A DNA stretch of 44,812 bases from Candidatus Omnitrophota bacterium (GTDB taxonomy: Bacteria > Omnitrophota > Gorgyraeia > Gygaellales > Profunditerraquicolaceae), in assembly GCA_028712255.1 (NCBI GenBank), contig JAQTQJ010000006.1:1-44812 (forward strand), written 5' to 3'. Position 1 is the first letter of the stretch. Every line of letters begins with the position of its first letter. A program made the translations under genes and the position numbers. The notes below the pieces were generated by a model, which ran no database searches, was not told where the DNA came from, and worked only from the letters and a program-made list of their open reading frames with translations. Of the stretch, positions 7,900-17,216 are shown piece after piece.

Positions 7900-9339
7900 A
7901 TGAAAATTAAATTAAATGGTAAAGATCGGTTGATTGATGATCAAAATTCATCGATTACTAATTTACTGAGGATAGCTAATGTAGAAAACCCCCAAATGGT
8001 TTCTGTCCAACTCAATGGCGAGTTTGTGGATAAGGTAAAATTTGATAAGATTCGACTGAAAGAGAATGATCAGCTGGATTTTCTTTACTTTATGGGAGGC
8101 GGAAGCCAGTTAAAATTTATTACCCGGATCTTGCATACGAAATTCCTTAAAGAGGACCCACATGGATCTTTACATATGCCGGTTTATGATGATGTGACTT
8201 TTGAGTTTAAAACTGCTGAAGACTTGGAGTTGGCCTTCTCAGGTAGGAAGCAGGCGCATATGTATTCCCGAATAAGTAATCCGACAGTTGAGCATTTCGA
8301 GCAAAAGGTTAAAATGATGTCTGATGCTTTAGGAGTTATGGCTCTTTCTTCTGGGATGGCGGCGATCTCTAATACGATATTAACTATAGCAAAAGCAGGG
8401 GATAATATTATTACCAGCAAGCATCTTTTTGGCAATACTTATTCGTTGTTTGAAAAAACTTTAAAGGATTGGGGGCTTAAGACGCGCTATACTGATTTAA
8501 CTAAGCCTAAGGATGTGGCAAGCCTTATTGACAATAAAACAAAAGCGATATTTTTAGAGACAATTACCAATCCTCAACTTGAGGTGGCTGATATTTTGTC
8601 TCTTTCTAAAATAGCCAAAAAAACAAATATCTTACTTATCGCCGATACCACGATGACACCGCCGTATATTTTTTCGGCTCGCGATTTTAGGGTGGATATC
8701 GAAGTTATCTCAAGCACCAAATGGATCTCTGGTGGTGCTACTAGTGTTGGCGGATTGATTATTGATTATGGTATCTATGATTGGAAGAAGAATGATAAGC
8801 TCAAAAACGATGCAGTCAAATTCGGGCCTTTTGCTTTTATCAGCCGGCTTAGGCGTGAAGTATATAGGAATATTGGAGCCTGTATGTCTGCGCATAATGC
8901 TTATTTGCAAAGCCTAGGCCTTGAAACATTGCCGCTTAGACTTGATGTTGCTTGCGCCAATACTCAGAAGATTGCTGAATTTTTGAAGCAAGCAAAGCAG
9001 GTAAAAAGCGTGAATTATCCTGGGCTTAAAGGATCACTTTTTTATAAAATCGCCCGCAAGCAGTTCGGTGAAAAACCGGGTGCGGTTTTAACTTTTAACC
9101 TGGGGTCAAAAAGCGAATGTTTTAGATTTCTGAATAATTTAAAACTTATCCGACGTGCCACTAATCTGCAGGATAGCCGTTCTTTAATTTTGCATCCGGC
9201 TTCAACGATCTTCTGCGAATATGATGATAAGTTAAAAAAAGAGATGGGGGTTGGCGATACATTGATCCGGCTGGCTGTCGGGATTGAAGATTGCCGTGAT
9301 TTAATCTCCGATATCAAGCAGGCCTTGGAGGGTATATAA
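7900..9339 (+). CDS. ThiS-like sulfur carrier fused to O-acetylhomoserine sulfhydrylase (HcyS-MetY fusion)
   Basis: A 479-residue fusion. Residues 1-68 are a ThiS/MoaD-type ubiquitin-fold sulfur carrier ending in LDFLYFMGGG, matching the SFVGGG end of the free ThiS at 17507. From residue 71 (LKFITRILHTKF) it continues with no linker into a Cys/Met-metabolism PLP enzyme, with YSRISNPT at 122-129 and PLP Lys274 in VISSTKWISGG. The ATG at 7900 has GAGAGG upstream. No in-frame ATG, GTG or TTG lies close after the Gly run, so separate translation of the enzyme is unlikely. The next genes are an E1-like enzyme and a JAMM protease, as in the Wolinella HcyS-HcyF-HcyD-MetY route. The enzyme probably uses carrier thiocarboxylate to convert O-acetylhomoserine to homocysteine. 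The fused carrier needs cleavage after Gly67 or Gly68 to be charged. Confidence 0.9.
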   Translation: MKIKLNGKDRLIDDQNSSITNLLRIANVENPQMVSVQLNGEFVDKVKFDKIRLKENDQLDFLYFMGGGSQLKFITRILHTKFLKEDPHGSLHMPVYDDVTFEFKTAEDLELAFSGRKQAHMYSRISNPTVEHFEQKVKMMSDALGVMALSSGMAAISNTILTIAKAGDNIITSKHLFGNTYSLFEKTLKDWGLKTRYTDLTKPKDVASLIDNKTKAIFLETITNPQLEVADILSLSKIAKKTNILLIADTTMTPPYIFSARDFRVDIEVISSTKWISGGATSVGGLIIDYGIYDWKKNDKLKNDAVKFGPFAFISRLRREVYRNIGACMSAHNAYLQSLGLETLPLRLDVACANTQKIAEFLKQAKQVKSVNYPGLKGSLFYKIARKQFGEKPGAVLTFNLGSKSECFRFLNNLKLIRRATNLQDSRSLILHPASTIFCEYDDKLKKEMGVGDTLIRLAVGIEDCRDLISDIKQALEGI

Positions 9340-10145
9340 TGGATTTTACTGAACAACAGATAGAGCGTTATAGCCGCCACATTATTCTTAGTGATGTTGG
9401 TGTTGAGGGCCAGGAAAAAATTTTAAACAGTAAGGTGCTTATTATTGGAGCTGGTGGGCTTGGTGCACCGGCCGCTTTATATCTGGCAGCTGCAGGAGTG
9501 GGCACTATTGGGTTAGTCGATGGCGATAACGTTGAATTATCAAACCTGCAACGTCAGGTAATACACTTTAATCCTGATGTTGGTAAACCTAAGGTGTTTT
9601 CTGCTCAAGAAAAGATATCTTTAATAAATCCCGACGTAAAAGTAAATACGTATCAAACTAGGGTTTATTCAGGTAATATTGAAGGGATTATTAAGGATTA
9701 TGATTTCATTATTGATGGCACAGATAATTTTGCCGCTAAATTTTTGATTAATGATGCCTGTGTATTTGTTGCTAAGCCTTTTTCCCATGGAGGAGTCTTA
9801 CGTTTTGACGGACAGAGTATGACTTATGTGCCTGGCCAGGCATGCTATCGATGTGTATTCGGTTCACCTCCTCCAAAAGGCGCAGTGTCCACTTGTTCAC
9901 AAGCCGGTATTCTTGGGGCTGTTGCCGGGATGTTGGGTACAATTCAGGCAACTGAGGCATTAAAATTTATTCTCAGAAAAGGAGATCTTCTTATAAATCG
10001 CCTGTTGATTTTTAATGCATTGGATATGAAGTTTCGCCAGGCACAATTTAGAAGAAATCCGGATTGTCCGGTTTGTGGTAATAATCCAACTATTAAAGAA
10101 TTGGTTGATGAAGAATTGCCTGCTTGTGATTTGAAAAAGAAATGA
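9339..10145 (+). CDS. E1-like sulfur-carrier adenylyltransferase (ThiF/MoeB/HcyF family)
   Basis: A 268-residue E1-type enzyme that adenylates the C-terminal glycine of ThiS/MoaD-like carriers before sulfur transfer. Visible features are the nucleotide loop GAGGLG (37-42), the QRQ segment near residue 72, DGTDN (126-130), zinc cysteines 169/172 (CYRC) and 243/246 (CPVC), and Cys186 in STCSQAG where ThiF-type enzymes carry a conserved cysteine. It overlaps the stop of the carrier-MetY fusion by one base (TAATG) and overlaps the JAMM gene by 4 bases, so the three are translationally coupled. It is the only E1-like gene in the window and may also serve ThiS at 17507. Confidence 0.93.
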   Translation: MDFTEQQIERYSRHIILSDVGVEGQEKILNSKVLIIGAGGLGAPAALYLAAAGVGTIGLVDGDNVELSNLQRQVIHFNPDVGKPKVFSAQEKISLINPDVKVNTYQTRVYSGNIEGIIKDYDFIIDGTDNFAAKFLINDACVFVAKPFSHGGVLRFDGQSMTYVPGQACYRCVFGSPPPKGAVSTCSQAGILGAVAGMLGTIQATEALKFILRKGDLLINRLLIFNALDMKFRQAQFRRNPDCPVCGNNPTIKELVDEELPACDLKKK

Positions 10146-10549
10146 GAATAATAAATAAGGTTATTAGGGAGATAATAGATCACGCTAAAAAAGAATCCCC
10201 ACTTGAAGCATGTGGGTATCTTGGCGCTAAAGACGGCATAATCATTAAAAAATTTACGTTGACCAATATTGATAAAAGCAGCGAGCATTTTTCTTTTGAT
10301 CCAAAAGAACAATTTATAGCAGTTAAAGATGCCCGAGCACAGGGATTGGATTTGTGCGCTGTGTATCACAGCCATCCATCCAGTCTTGCCCGTCCATCAC
10401 AAGAAGATATAAAATTGGCATATGACCCGGCTATGAATTATTTTATTGTTTCTTTGTTAGGGGTGAAAGAAGATGTGCGGGTATTTTCAATAAAAAATGG
10501 CGAAGTTAACGAAATTAGTTTGGAGGCCGTTGATGATAAAAGGGTATGA
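10142..10549 (+). CDS. JAMM/MPN+ metalloprotease (HcyD-like)
   Basis: A 135-residue M67-type zinc protease. The JAMM motif is complete: Glu22, His76-x-His78, Ser86 and Asp89 in YHSHPSSLARPSQED. Free-standing bacterial JAMM proteases of this size trim residues after the Gly-Gly of sulfur carriers; HcyD of Wolinella does this to HcyS. Here the natural substrate is the fused carrier encoded two genes upstream, where it would release the carrier by cutting after Gly67 or Gly68. It overlaps the E1 gene by 4 bases (ATGA) and the sulfite reductase gene by 17. No signal peptide is present, so it acts in the cytoplasm. Confidence 0.92.
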   Translation: MRIINKVIREIIDHAKKESPLEACGYLGAKDGIIIKKFTLTNIDKSSEHFSFDPKEQFIAVKDARAQGLDLCAVYHSHPSSLARPSQEDIKLAYDPAMNYFIVSLLGVKEDVRVFSIKNGEVNEISLEAVDDKRV

Positions 10550-12875
10550 GTTACCTCTTGGGTTAGATGCGGAGATCGATTCACTTGAGGAATTGATTCG
10601 TAAGCATAGATTAGGTGAGGTTTCGGCAACTGAACTTAAGGCTCACCGTGTTCCGTTTGGTGTATACGAACAGCGGCAAACTGATACCTATATGGTGCGT
10701 ATCAGGTGTGCTGGAGGATTTATTACGCCTGTACAACTAGAAGGGGTTAGTGCTATTGCTTTGCGATACGGCATAGGAGATGTACATGTTACTTCTCGTC
10801 AGGAATTACAGATTCATTATGTAAAACTTGATGATATTATTGCTATTATGCGGCGCCTTAAAGAAATTGGATTATCAACTCGCGGTGGAGGTGGTAATAC
10901 AGTTCGTAATATAGCCTGTGCAGTGGACGCGGGAATTGACCCTCAGGAAATATTTGATGTTTCTGTATATGTAAGCGCTTTGACTACGAGATTGATTGCT
11001 GAAAGTGATTCCTGGAATTTACCCCGAAAATTTAAGATTGCTTTTTCCGGCTCAGCAGAAGATGAGGGGTATGCTACTATTTCTGATGTTGGTTTTATTG
11101 CAAAAATAAAAGATGGAAGAAAAGGGTTTAGGGTTTATGCGGCAGGTGGATTAGGCGCTAAATCAGCAGAAGGAAAATTATTGCTAGATTTTATCGATGC
11201 GGAGGAAGTTTATCCGGTAACTAAGGCATTGAAAAACGTTTTTTTTAAATACGGAAACCGCAGGAATAAACACGCCGCACGTTTGCGTTCTTTATGGCAA
11301 AACTTAGGTGAGGAAGAGTTTAGAAAACGTTTTTCTGAAGAGTATGCGATAATCAATGCGCAAGGAGTAACCCCGTTACTTATCGAAGACCAAGTACAAG
11401 TAGTGGCTCCTACGGCTGGCGGCCAAAAGATATCTTTTGACCAGGAGGATTTTTTAGTATGGAAAACACGTTTTGTTAAACCGCAAAAACAAGAAGGTTT
11501 GTATTCGGTATTAATTCCAATAGAGCTTGGTTTTATTTCCTGCGACAGCGTGGCTGGGCTGGCAAGGTTTTTAAAGCCTTTTGGCAGTGATGTGTTGCGT
11601 ATGACAAAAGACCAGAATTTTCTGGTTAGGAATATCCCGTCAGATTATCTATTCGATCTCTTTATTTTTCTTAAAAATACTATCAGCCAACTAAATCAAC
11701 CGGCACTTTACGCAAGAATTCTTTCTTGCACCGGGGCTTCAACTTGTCAGCTTGGTATTTGTTTTTCCCGCCAAGCTGCGCGGGCCTTGATGGATGAGCT
11801 TAAAAATAGTAATTTGAATCTGGATAAAATTGGAGATATTAAGATTAATTTTTCCGGATGCCCTAATTCTTGCGGCCACCATCCGGTAGCTGATTTGGGT
11901 TTTTCCGGAAAGGCTTTAAGAAATCTTGATGGACTGTATCCGGCATATAGTGTATTTGCCGGAGCAATTATTAATGACGGGCAAACTAAACTTGCAGAAT
12001 ATATCGGTGAAATTCCTGCTAAAGCTTTAATTTTATTGGTAAAGGATTTTCTAAGTGCCTTTATATCCAAAGCAGAAAGTTTTACGAACTTTCGTGAATA
12101 TATTCGCGAAAGCGGAAAGGTGGATTTAAAGGAAATTATTTTGCGTTATTCTAAGGTACCTGGTTTTGGCGAAGACAAAAAATATTATTTTGACTGGGGA
12201 GCGGATACCATTTTTTCTTTGGCTGAACGCAAGGCGGGTGAATGCTCTGCTGGATTCTTTGATCTACTTGAAATGGATTTAAATAACATAAGAAATACTC
12301 AAGCTGCATTGGCAAAAGATACACTGGATGTTGGTCAAAAAGAGAAATTACTGGGTGAGCTTGTATTTTATGCAAGCCGTGCGCTTTTGATTACCCGCGG
12401 GCTTGACGCAAAAAACCACAAGGAGTCATATGAAGGATTTCTTAGTCATTTTATAGGAACGGGGCTTGTTGATGAGTCATTCCGCGATATTATTACGGAC
12501 GCTCAGCGTGGTGATACTGATAAGATTTTAGCAAAGCAAGCCCAGGTGCTCGAATTGGCTAAGGCTGTACAGGCGCTATATGAAACTATGGATAATAGTT
12601 TTAATTTTAAAAAACCTGTTGTTATGCCAGAAGCTAGTAAAAAGGAAGTAGCCATAACCATAGTCAAAGACTTTCGGGGAGTTACTTGTCCGCTTAATTT
12701 TGTAAAGACTAAAATCGAACTTGCTAAATTAAAAACAGGAGATCTTCTGGAAATATGGCTTGATGATGGAGCTCCTATTGAGAATGTTCCTGGTTCAGTT
12801 AAAGCTGAGGGGCATAAGGTGCTTGGGCAGAAACGTATAGATAATTATTGGGCAGTGACTATTGAGAAGAAATAG
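10533..12875 (+). CDS. Sulfite reductase with helical domain and C-terminal TusA domain
   Basis: A 780-residue multidomain protein. Residues about 1-500 form a nitrite/sulfite reductase, with half-domains containing VPFGVYEQRQ and GDVHVTSRQELQIH. The siroheme/4Fe-4S ligands are Cys399-x5-Cys405 (CTGASTC) and Cys443-x3-Cys447 (CPNSC). Residues about 560-690 form an all-helical part that looks HEPN-like. Residues about 712-780 form a TusA/SirA domain with its sulfur-carrying cysteine at 719 (DFRGVTCPLNF); family members usually have CPxP, here CPLN. It would reduce sulfite to sulfide and could pass the sulfur as a persulfide to the carrier system. The start at 10533 is fixed by GGAGG 6 bases upstream; an earlier ATG at 10497 lacks one. 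Confidence 0.9.
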   Translation: MIKGYELPLGLDAEIDSLEELIRKHRLGEVSATELKAHRVPFGVYEQRQTDTYMVRIRCAGGFITPVQLEGVSAIALRYGIGDVHVTSRQELQIHYVKLDDIIAIMRRLKEIGLSTRGGGGNTVRNIACAVDAGIDPQEIFDVSVYVSALTTRLIAESDSWNLPRKFKIAFSGSAEDEGYATISDVGFIAKIKDGRKGFRVYAAGGLGAKSAEGKLLLDFIDAEEVYPVTKALKNVFFKYGNRRNKHAARLRSLWQNLGEEEFRKRFSEEYAIINAQGVTPLLIEDQVQVVAPTAGGQKISFDQEDFLVWKTRFVKPQKQEGLYSVLIPIELGFISCDSVAGLARFLKPFGSDVLRMTKDQNFLVRNIPSDYLFDLFIFLKNTISQLNQPALYARILSCTGASTCQLGICFSRQAARALMDELKNSNLNLDKIGDIKINFSGCPNSCGHHPVADLGFSGKALRNLDGLYPAYSVFAGAIINDGQTKLAEYIGEIPAKALILLVKDFLSAFISKAESFTNFREYIRESGKVDLKEIILRYSKVPGFGEDKKYYFDWGADTIFSLAERKAGECSAGFFDLLEMDLNNIRNTQAALAKDTLDVGQKEKLLGELVFYASRALLITRGLDAKNHKESYEGFLSHFIGTGLVDESFRDIITDAQRGDTDKILAKQAQVLELAKAVQALYETMDNSFNFKKPVVMPEASKKEVAITIVKDFRGVTCPLNFVKTKIELAKLKTGDLLEIWLDDGAPIENVPGSVKAEGHKVLGQKRIDNYWAVTIEKK

Positions 12876-12893
12876 AAGGTTAGTTAAGGGGGA

Positions 12894-12971
12894 GTGTCAT
12901 TGCGAGGGCACGAAGTGCCCGAAGCAATCTCGTTTTGGATTGCTTCGTCGCTACGCTCCTCGCAATGACAC
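12894..12971. repeat. Palindromic repeat, GTCATTGCGAGG...GAAGCAATC type
   Basis: A 78-base inverted repeat with outer arms GTGTCATTGCGAGG and CCTCGCAATGACAC and inner arms GAAGCAATC/GATTGCTTC. It belongs to a repeat type common in many bacterial genomes. It lies 18 bases after the sulfite reductase gene and may end the operon. A version sits in frame inside the giant gene at 31020. Confidence 0.9.
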
Positions 12972-13047
12972 GGTTATTTGTTTTATCCGTTTTAATAATG
13001 GATTATCTACGTAAAACCTTTCATAGTGATTTATTTGGATTTAGTAG

Positions 13048-13053
13048 TATAAT
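13048..13053 (+). promoter_or_regulatory. Candidate -10 box ahead of metY
   Basis: A TATAAT lies 35 bases before the metY ATG, in the only AT-rich non-repeat stretch between the two sulfur operons. No convincing -35 box is visible 16-18 bases upstream, so the call is weak. Confidence 0.35.
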
Positions 13054-13088
13054 AATTACAATAATCAGTAAAATTCGGGAGGCTTAAA

Positions 13089-14384
13089 ATGACTAAAATT
13101 GATTCAAAACTAAAAGTTGAATCTTTAGCTTTGCATGGAGGACAGGAAGCAGATCCTGTAACAGGATCACGTGCGGTACCTATTTATCAGACAACTTCGT
13201 ATCAATTTAAGGATACTGTTCATGCTGCCAATCTTTTTGGTTTAAAGGAATTCGGTAATATCTATACCCGTTTAATGAATCCGACTTCTGATGTATTCGA
13301 GAAGAGGATGGCTCTATTGGATGGCGGTGTTGGGGCTTTGGCTGTTTCTAGCGGCCAGTCGGCGATCACGCTGGCTTTGCTTAATATTACCCAAGCCGGG
13401 GATGAAATTATATCTGCGGATAATTTATACGGTGGTACGTATAATCTTTTTCATTATACTTTTTCACGTTTAGGAATTAAAGTTAATTTCGTCAAATCAA
13501 ATGACCTCAATGCTATACAGAAGGCAGTTACTTCTAAAACTAAAGCAATATATGCAGAGTCAATCGGAAATCCTAAACTTGATGTCGCTGATTTAGAAGG
13601 TATTTCCAAGCTAGCGCATAAAAATGGCATACCTTTTGTGCTTGATAACACAGTATCTCCATATTTGCTTAGGCCGATTGATTATGGCGTAGATATTGTG
13701 GTTTACTCAGCGACTAAATTTATCGGCGGCCATGGCACAAGTTTAGGCGGGATAATTGTGGATTCCGGAAAATTTGACTGGGCTAATGGGAAATTTCCTC
13801 TAATAGCCCTACCTGAACCAAGTTATCACGGGATTAATTTTGTTGAGGCGTTAAAGCCCTTAGGTAATATCGCTTACATTATTAAAGCCAGAGTTACTCT
13901 TTTGCGTGATTTAGGGATGGCAGTATCGCCTTTTAATTCTTTCTTGTTTTTGCAGGGGCTTGAGACGTTACATTTGAGAATGCCCAGGCATTCTGAGAAT
14001 GCTTTGGCTGTAGCAAGATATTTAAAGAAGCATCCTAAAGTGTCCTGGGTAAATTATCCGGGCTTAGATGATAGCCCTGAAAAAGAGAGGGCTAAAAAAT
14101 ATTTTCCAAAAGGCCAGGGAGCAATATTGGGTTTTGGGATTAAAGGTGGTTTAGAAGCCGGGAAGAAATTTATTGATTCTTTGGAATTAATTTCACATCT
14201 TGCTAATGTTGGAGATGCCAAAAGCCTGGCAATACATCCGGCAACCACAACGCATCAGCAGTTATCCGCTCAAGAGCAGCTTTCAACAGGGGTAACTGCG
14301 GATTTTGTTCGTTTATCGATTGGTATTGAGCATATTGATGATATTATTTCAGATATTGAACAATCTTTAGCAAAAGTAAAATAA
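13089..14384 (+). CDS. metY: O-acetylhomoserine sulfhydrylase (free-standing)
   Basis: A 431-residue PLP enzyme of the Cys/Met-metabolism family that makes homocysteine from O-acetylhomoserine and sulfide. It opens with [27 protein letters not shown], the usual MetY start, and has YTRLMNPT (60-67) and PLP Lys210 in [13 protein letters not shown]. The ribosome site is CGGGAGG. Unlike the homologue at 7900 it carries no sulfur-carrier domain. Downstream metX supplies its substrate. Its stop codon lies within a palindromic element. Confidence 0.94.
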   Translation: MTKIDSKLKVESLALHGGQEADPVTGSRAVPIYQTTSYQFKDTVHAANLFGLKEFGNIYTRLMNPTSDVFEKRMALLDGGVGALAVSSGQSAITLALLNITQAGDEIISADNLYGGTYNLFHYTFSRLGIKVNFVKSNDLNAIQKAVTSKTKAIYAESIGNPKLDVADLEGISKLAHKNGIPFVLDNTVSPYLLRPIDYGVDIVVYSATKFIGGHGTSLGGIIVDSGKFDWANGKFPLIALPEPSYHGINFVEALKPLGNIAYIIKARVTLLRDLGMAVSPFNSFLFLQGLETLHLRMPRHSENALAVARYLKKHPKVSWVNYPGLDDSPEKERAKKYFPKGQGAILGFGIKGGLEAGKKFIDSLELISHLANVGDAKSLAIHPATTTHQQLSAQEQLSTGVTADFVRLSIGIEHIDDIISDIEQSLAKVK

Positions 14385-14426
14385 AGGGGACGGTTCTCTT
14401 CTTTAAGAGAACCATCCCCTTTATTG
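14380..14426. repeat. Palindromic element, GGGGACGGTTCT type
   Basis: Arms AATAAAGGGGACGGTTCTCTT and its near-complement, with a single mismatch, form a compact hairpin. It contains the metY stop codon and ends 6 bases before the ribosome site of the next gene. Confidence 0.85.
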
Positions 14427-14440
14427 GTAAGGAGGAATTA

Positions 14441-15376
14441 ATGGGAAAAATATTTTCTGATATTACTAAGACAGTTGGTAATACTCCATTAGTTAAGCTT
14501 AACCATATTAGCGAAGGTTTAGAGGCGACTATATTAGTAAAGCTAGAATCTTTTAATCCGCTCTCAAGCGTAAAAGACAGGATTGGGGTAGCGATGATCG
14601 AAGATGCACAAAAGAGAGAGGTGCTTAAGAAAGATACTACGATTATTGAGCCTACTAGTGGTAATACCGGAGTTGCTCTAGCATTTGTTGCCGCCGCAAA
14701 AGGATATAAATTAATTCTGACTATGCCTGATACCATGAGTATTGAGCGAAGACAGTTGTTAGCGATTTTTGGCGTTAAGTTAGTTTTAACTCCTGGCTCA
14801 GAAGGGATGAAGGGAGCAGTAAAAAAAGCGGAGGAATTGGCTAAAGAAATTCCCAATTCCATTATTTTACAACAGTTTAATAATCCGGCAAATCCTCAGG
14901 TTCATCGTAAAACCACTGCTGAAGAAATATGGAATGATACTGACGGCAAAATTGATATTTTAATATGCGGAGTCGGCACAGGTGGCACAATTACTGGCGT
15001 AGCTGAAGTAATTAAAAAAAGAAAACCGAGTTTTAAAGCAATTGCAGTTGAACCTGATGCGTCGCCGGTTTTATCCGGAGGAACTCCGGGGTTACATAAG
15101 ATTCAGGGGATTGGCGCAGGATTTATACCGCAAGTCCTAAACCGTGCTATTATTGATGAGGTTATTCGGGTAACTAACGATAATTCTGGTGAAGTTGCAC
15201 GGCAACTTGCTAAAACCGAAGGAATCCTTGCTGGGATTTCAAGCGGCGCGGCTGTCTGGGCGGCATTAGAAGTAGCTAAACGTAAAGAAAATAAAGGCAA
15301 GATTATCGTAGTCATTCTTCCGGATACAGGAGAACGATACCTAAGTACTTGGCTTTTTCAGGATGTAAAAGTATGA
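14441..15376 (+). CDS. cysK: Cysteine synthase family enzyme, copy 2
   Basis: A 311-residue paralogue of the protein at 6902, with PLP Lys45 in SSVKDR, TSGNTG and GTGGTITG. The ribosome site is AAGGAGG. It overlaps metX by 4 bases (ATGA). Cysteine synthase is the default call. Its place between metY and metX leaves room for other activities of the family, such as O-phosphoserine sulfhydrylase or cystathionine beta-synthase, which cannot be told apart by eye. Confidence 0.9.
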   Translation: MGKIFSDITKTVGNTPLVKLNHISEGLEATILVKLESFNPLSSVKDRIGVAMIEDAQKREVLKKDTTIIEPTSGNTGVALAFVAAAKGYKLILTMPDTMSIERRQLLAIFGVKLVLTPGSEGMKGAVKKAEELAKEIPNSIILQQFNNPANPQVHRKTTAEEIWNDTDGKIDILICGVGTGGTITGVAEVIKKRKPSFKAIAVEPDASPVLSGGTPGLHKIQGIGAGFIPQVLNRAIIDEVIRVTNDNSGEVARQLAKTEGILAGISSGAAVWAALEVAKRKENKGKIIVVILPDTGERYLSTWLFQDVKV

Positions 15377-16533
15377 TCAGAGAAAATAAAATAGTTCAAA
15401 ATAATTCAGTAGGTAATGTAGAAACTCAAAGTTTTACTTTTGATTCGTTAAAGCTTGAGAGTGGAGAGAAATTTGGGCCTGTTACTTTGGCTTATGAGAC
15501 TTACGGTGTTTTGAATAAAGATAAGAGTAATGCTGTCCTTGTTGTGCATGCTCTTTCAGGAGATGCTCATGCTGCAGGGGTGTATGAAAAGGAAGATACT
15601 TGCGGATGGTGGGATGCTTTTATTGGCCCACAGAAAGCAGTAGATACGGATAAATATTTTGTTATTTGTTCTAATATATTGGGAGGATGTAAAGGATCTA
15701 CAGGGCCTTCAAGCATAAATCCTAAAACCGGCAAGCCTTATGCTTTGGATTTTCCGATAATCAGTATTAATGATATGGTTGGCGCTCAGAAGCGCTTAAT
15801 TGAGCATCTAGGAATAGAGAAATTACTTTCCGTGATTGGGGGTTCAATGGGCGGCCAGCAGGTTTTATCCTGGTTGGTTAATTATCCTGATAATATATGC
15901 AGTGCAATTCCTATTGCCACAACCATTAAACATTCTCCGCAGCAGATTGCCTTTAATGAAGTAGGCAGGCAGTCAATTATGGCTGACGCGCATTGGAAAT
16001 CCGGTAACTATTATGACGGTCCGGTCCCTTCAAAGGGTTTGGCAGTGGCCAGGATGATTGGACATATTACTTATATGAGTGATAAGTCAATGGCTGAAAA
16101 ATTCGGTAGACAGAAAAAAGAAAACGGCCATCCTTTTAAATTTACCGCCGATTTTGAAGTAGAAGGCTACCTGCATTATCGCGGTGATAATTTTGTGAAA
16201 CGTTTCGATGCCAATTCTTATCTCTACATTACCAAGGCAATGGATAATTTTGATGCATCAGGCGGCGCTCGTTTTGAGGATGTTTTGCGCCAGAACAAAT
16301 CGAAAGTCATGGTTATTTCTTTTAAGTCCGACTGGCTATATCCGGCCTACCAATCAAAGGAGATCGTTAAAGCCTGCAAGCTTGCTGGTGTTGCTACTAC
16401 CTATTGTGAAATTGATTCAACATATGGGCATGATGCTTTTCTCTTGGAAGTTCAAGAGGAATCGCATTTAATCAGGCATTTCCTTAAAAAAGTATTTTAT
16501 GCTTATGAGGTGACCGGTGAATATGGCTTCTAA
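15373..16533 (+). CDS. metX: Homoserine O-acetyltransferase
   Basis: A 386-residue alpha/beta hydrolase-fold acyltransferase that activates homoserine for MetY. Key features are [15 protein letters not shown], the nucleophile elbow [10 protein letters not shown], the acid in [12 protein letters not shown], and the catalytic His in [13 protein letters not shown]. The ATG at 15373 overlaps the cysK stop. An earlier in-frame ATG at 15349 lies inside cysK and adds residues that do not look like the family. Acyl donor (acetyl- or succinyl-CoA) cannot be told from sequence alone; the MetY partners favour acetyl. Confidence 0.94.
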   Translation: MIRENKIVQNNSVGNVETQSFTFDSLKLESGEKFGPVTLAYETYGVLNKDKSNAVLVVHALSGDAHAAGVYEKEDTCGWWDAFIGPQKAVDTDKYFVICSNILGGCKGSTGPSSINPKTGKPYALDFPIISINDMVGAQKRLIEHLGIEKLLSVIGGSMGGQQVLSWLVNYPDNICSAIPIATTIKHSPQQIAFNEVGRQSIMADAHWKSGNYYDGPVPSKGLAVARMIGHITYMSDKSMAEKFGRQKKENGHPFKFTADFEVEGYLHYRGDNFVKRFDANSYLYITKAMDNFDASGGARFEDVLRQNKSKVMVISFKSDWLYPAYQSKEIVKACKLAGVATTYCEIDSTYGHDAFLLEVQEESHLIRHFLKKVFYAYEVTGEYGF

Positions 16534-17116
16534 GGTTATTCAATTGGATCATGAAGTTATATTGAATTTAATTCAACCGCAGTCTACGGTTCTAGATTTA
16601 GGCTGTGGAACCGGAGATCTTTTGTATCTTTTGATTAAAGAGAAAAAAATCCGCGGACAAGGGATTGAAATCGATGAGCAAGCAATCTACAAGTGCGTGG
16701 CTAAGGGGCTGAATGTTTTTCATGGCGATATCGACAGCGGCCTTGCAGAATTTAGCGATAAGTCCTTTGATTATGTGGTGCTTAACCAAAGTATGCAGCA
16801 AATTATTCATGTGGATAAAGTTCTCGCTGATGCTTTGCGGGTAGGGAAGAAAGTGATTGTTGGTTTCCCCAATTTTGCCTATTACAAATCAAGGCTGCAA
16901 ATGTTTTTTCAGGGCCGGGCGCCTGTAACCGAAGGTTTACCTTATCAATGGTATGAGACGCCGAACCTTCATTTTTTAAGCATAATCGATTTTAGAAATT
17001 ATTGCCGTTCCAAGGATATTAATGTTGAGGAAAGTATTGCTATTGGGGAAAACAAAAGGATTCCTTTTTTTTCTAATTTGTTTGCACAAACGGGAATATT
17101 TTTGATTTCTAAATAG
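16517..17116 (+). CDS. metW: Methionine biosynthesis protein MetW
   Basis: A 199-residue SAM-methyltransferase-fold protein with motif [13 protein letters not shown] and the MetW signatures [10 protein letters not shown] and [22 protein letters not shown]. MetW is generally encoded next to metX and assists homoserine acetylation. It starts at GTG 16517, 6 bases after TGAGG, and overlaps the end of metX by 17 bases; an ATG at 16523 is an alternative. It is the last gene of the metY-cysK-metX-metW operon. Confidence 0.93.
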   Translation: MNMASKVIQLDHEVILNLIQPQSTVLDLGCGTGDLLYLLIKEKKIRGQGIEIDEQAIYKCVAKGLNVFHGDIDSGLAEFSDKSFDYVVLNQSMQQIIHVDKVLADALRVGKKVIVGFPNFAYYKSRLQMFFQGRAPVTEGLPYQWYETPNLHFLSIIDFRNYCRSKDINVEESIAIGENKRIPFFSNLFAQTGIFLISK

Positions 17117-17118
17117 AT

Positions 17119-17197
17119 CGTCATCCTGAGGGCTGCAGGCCCGAAGGATCTAGATTCTTCGTCCGCCACTAAAACCAATGGCGGACTCAGAATGACG
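17119..17197. repeat. Palindromic repeat, CGTCATCCTGAG type with GTCCGCCA hairpin
   Basis: Outer arms CGTCATCCTGAG and CTCAGAATGACG enclose a hairpin GTCCGCCACT...ATGGCGGAC. The hairpin part recurs at 38501-38525. It directly follows metW. Confidence 0.8.
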
Positions 17198-17216
17198 GTT
17201 GAAAATGGAGGAATAA

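Noticed and set aside
8092-8140. Separate internal start for the MetY part of the fusion
   Set aside because: GGAGGCGG could act as a ribosome site, but the nearest in-frame start candidates are TTG in the ATC-TTG-CAT stretch and an ATG at about residue 93, both too far or inside the conserved enzyme.
13000-13088. SAM riboswitch or T-box upstream of metY
   Set aside because: None of the conserved core segments of these elements is visible in the AT-rich leader.
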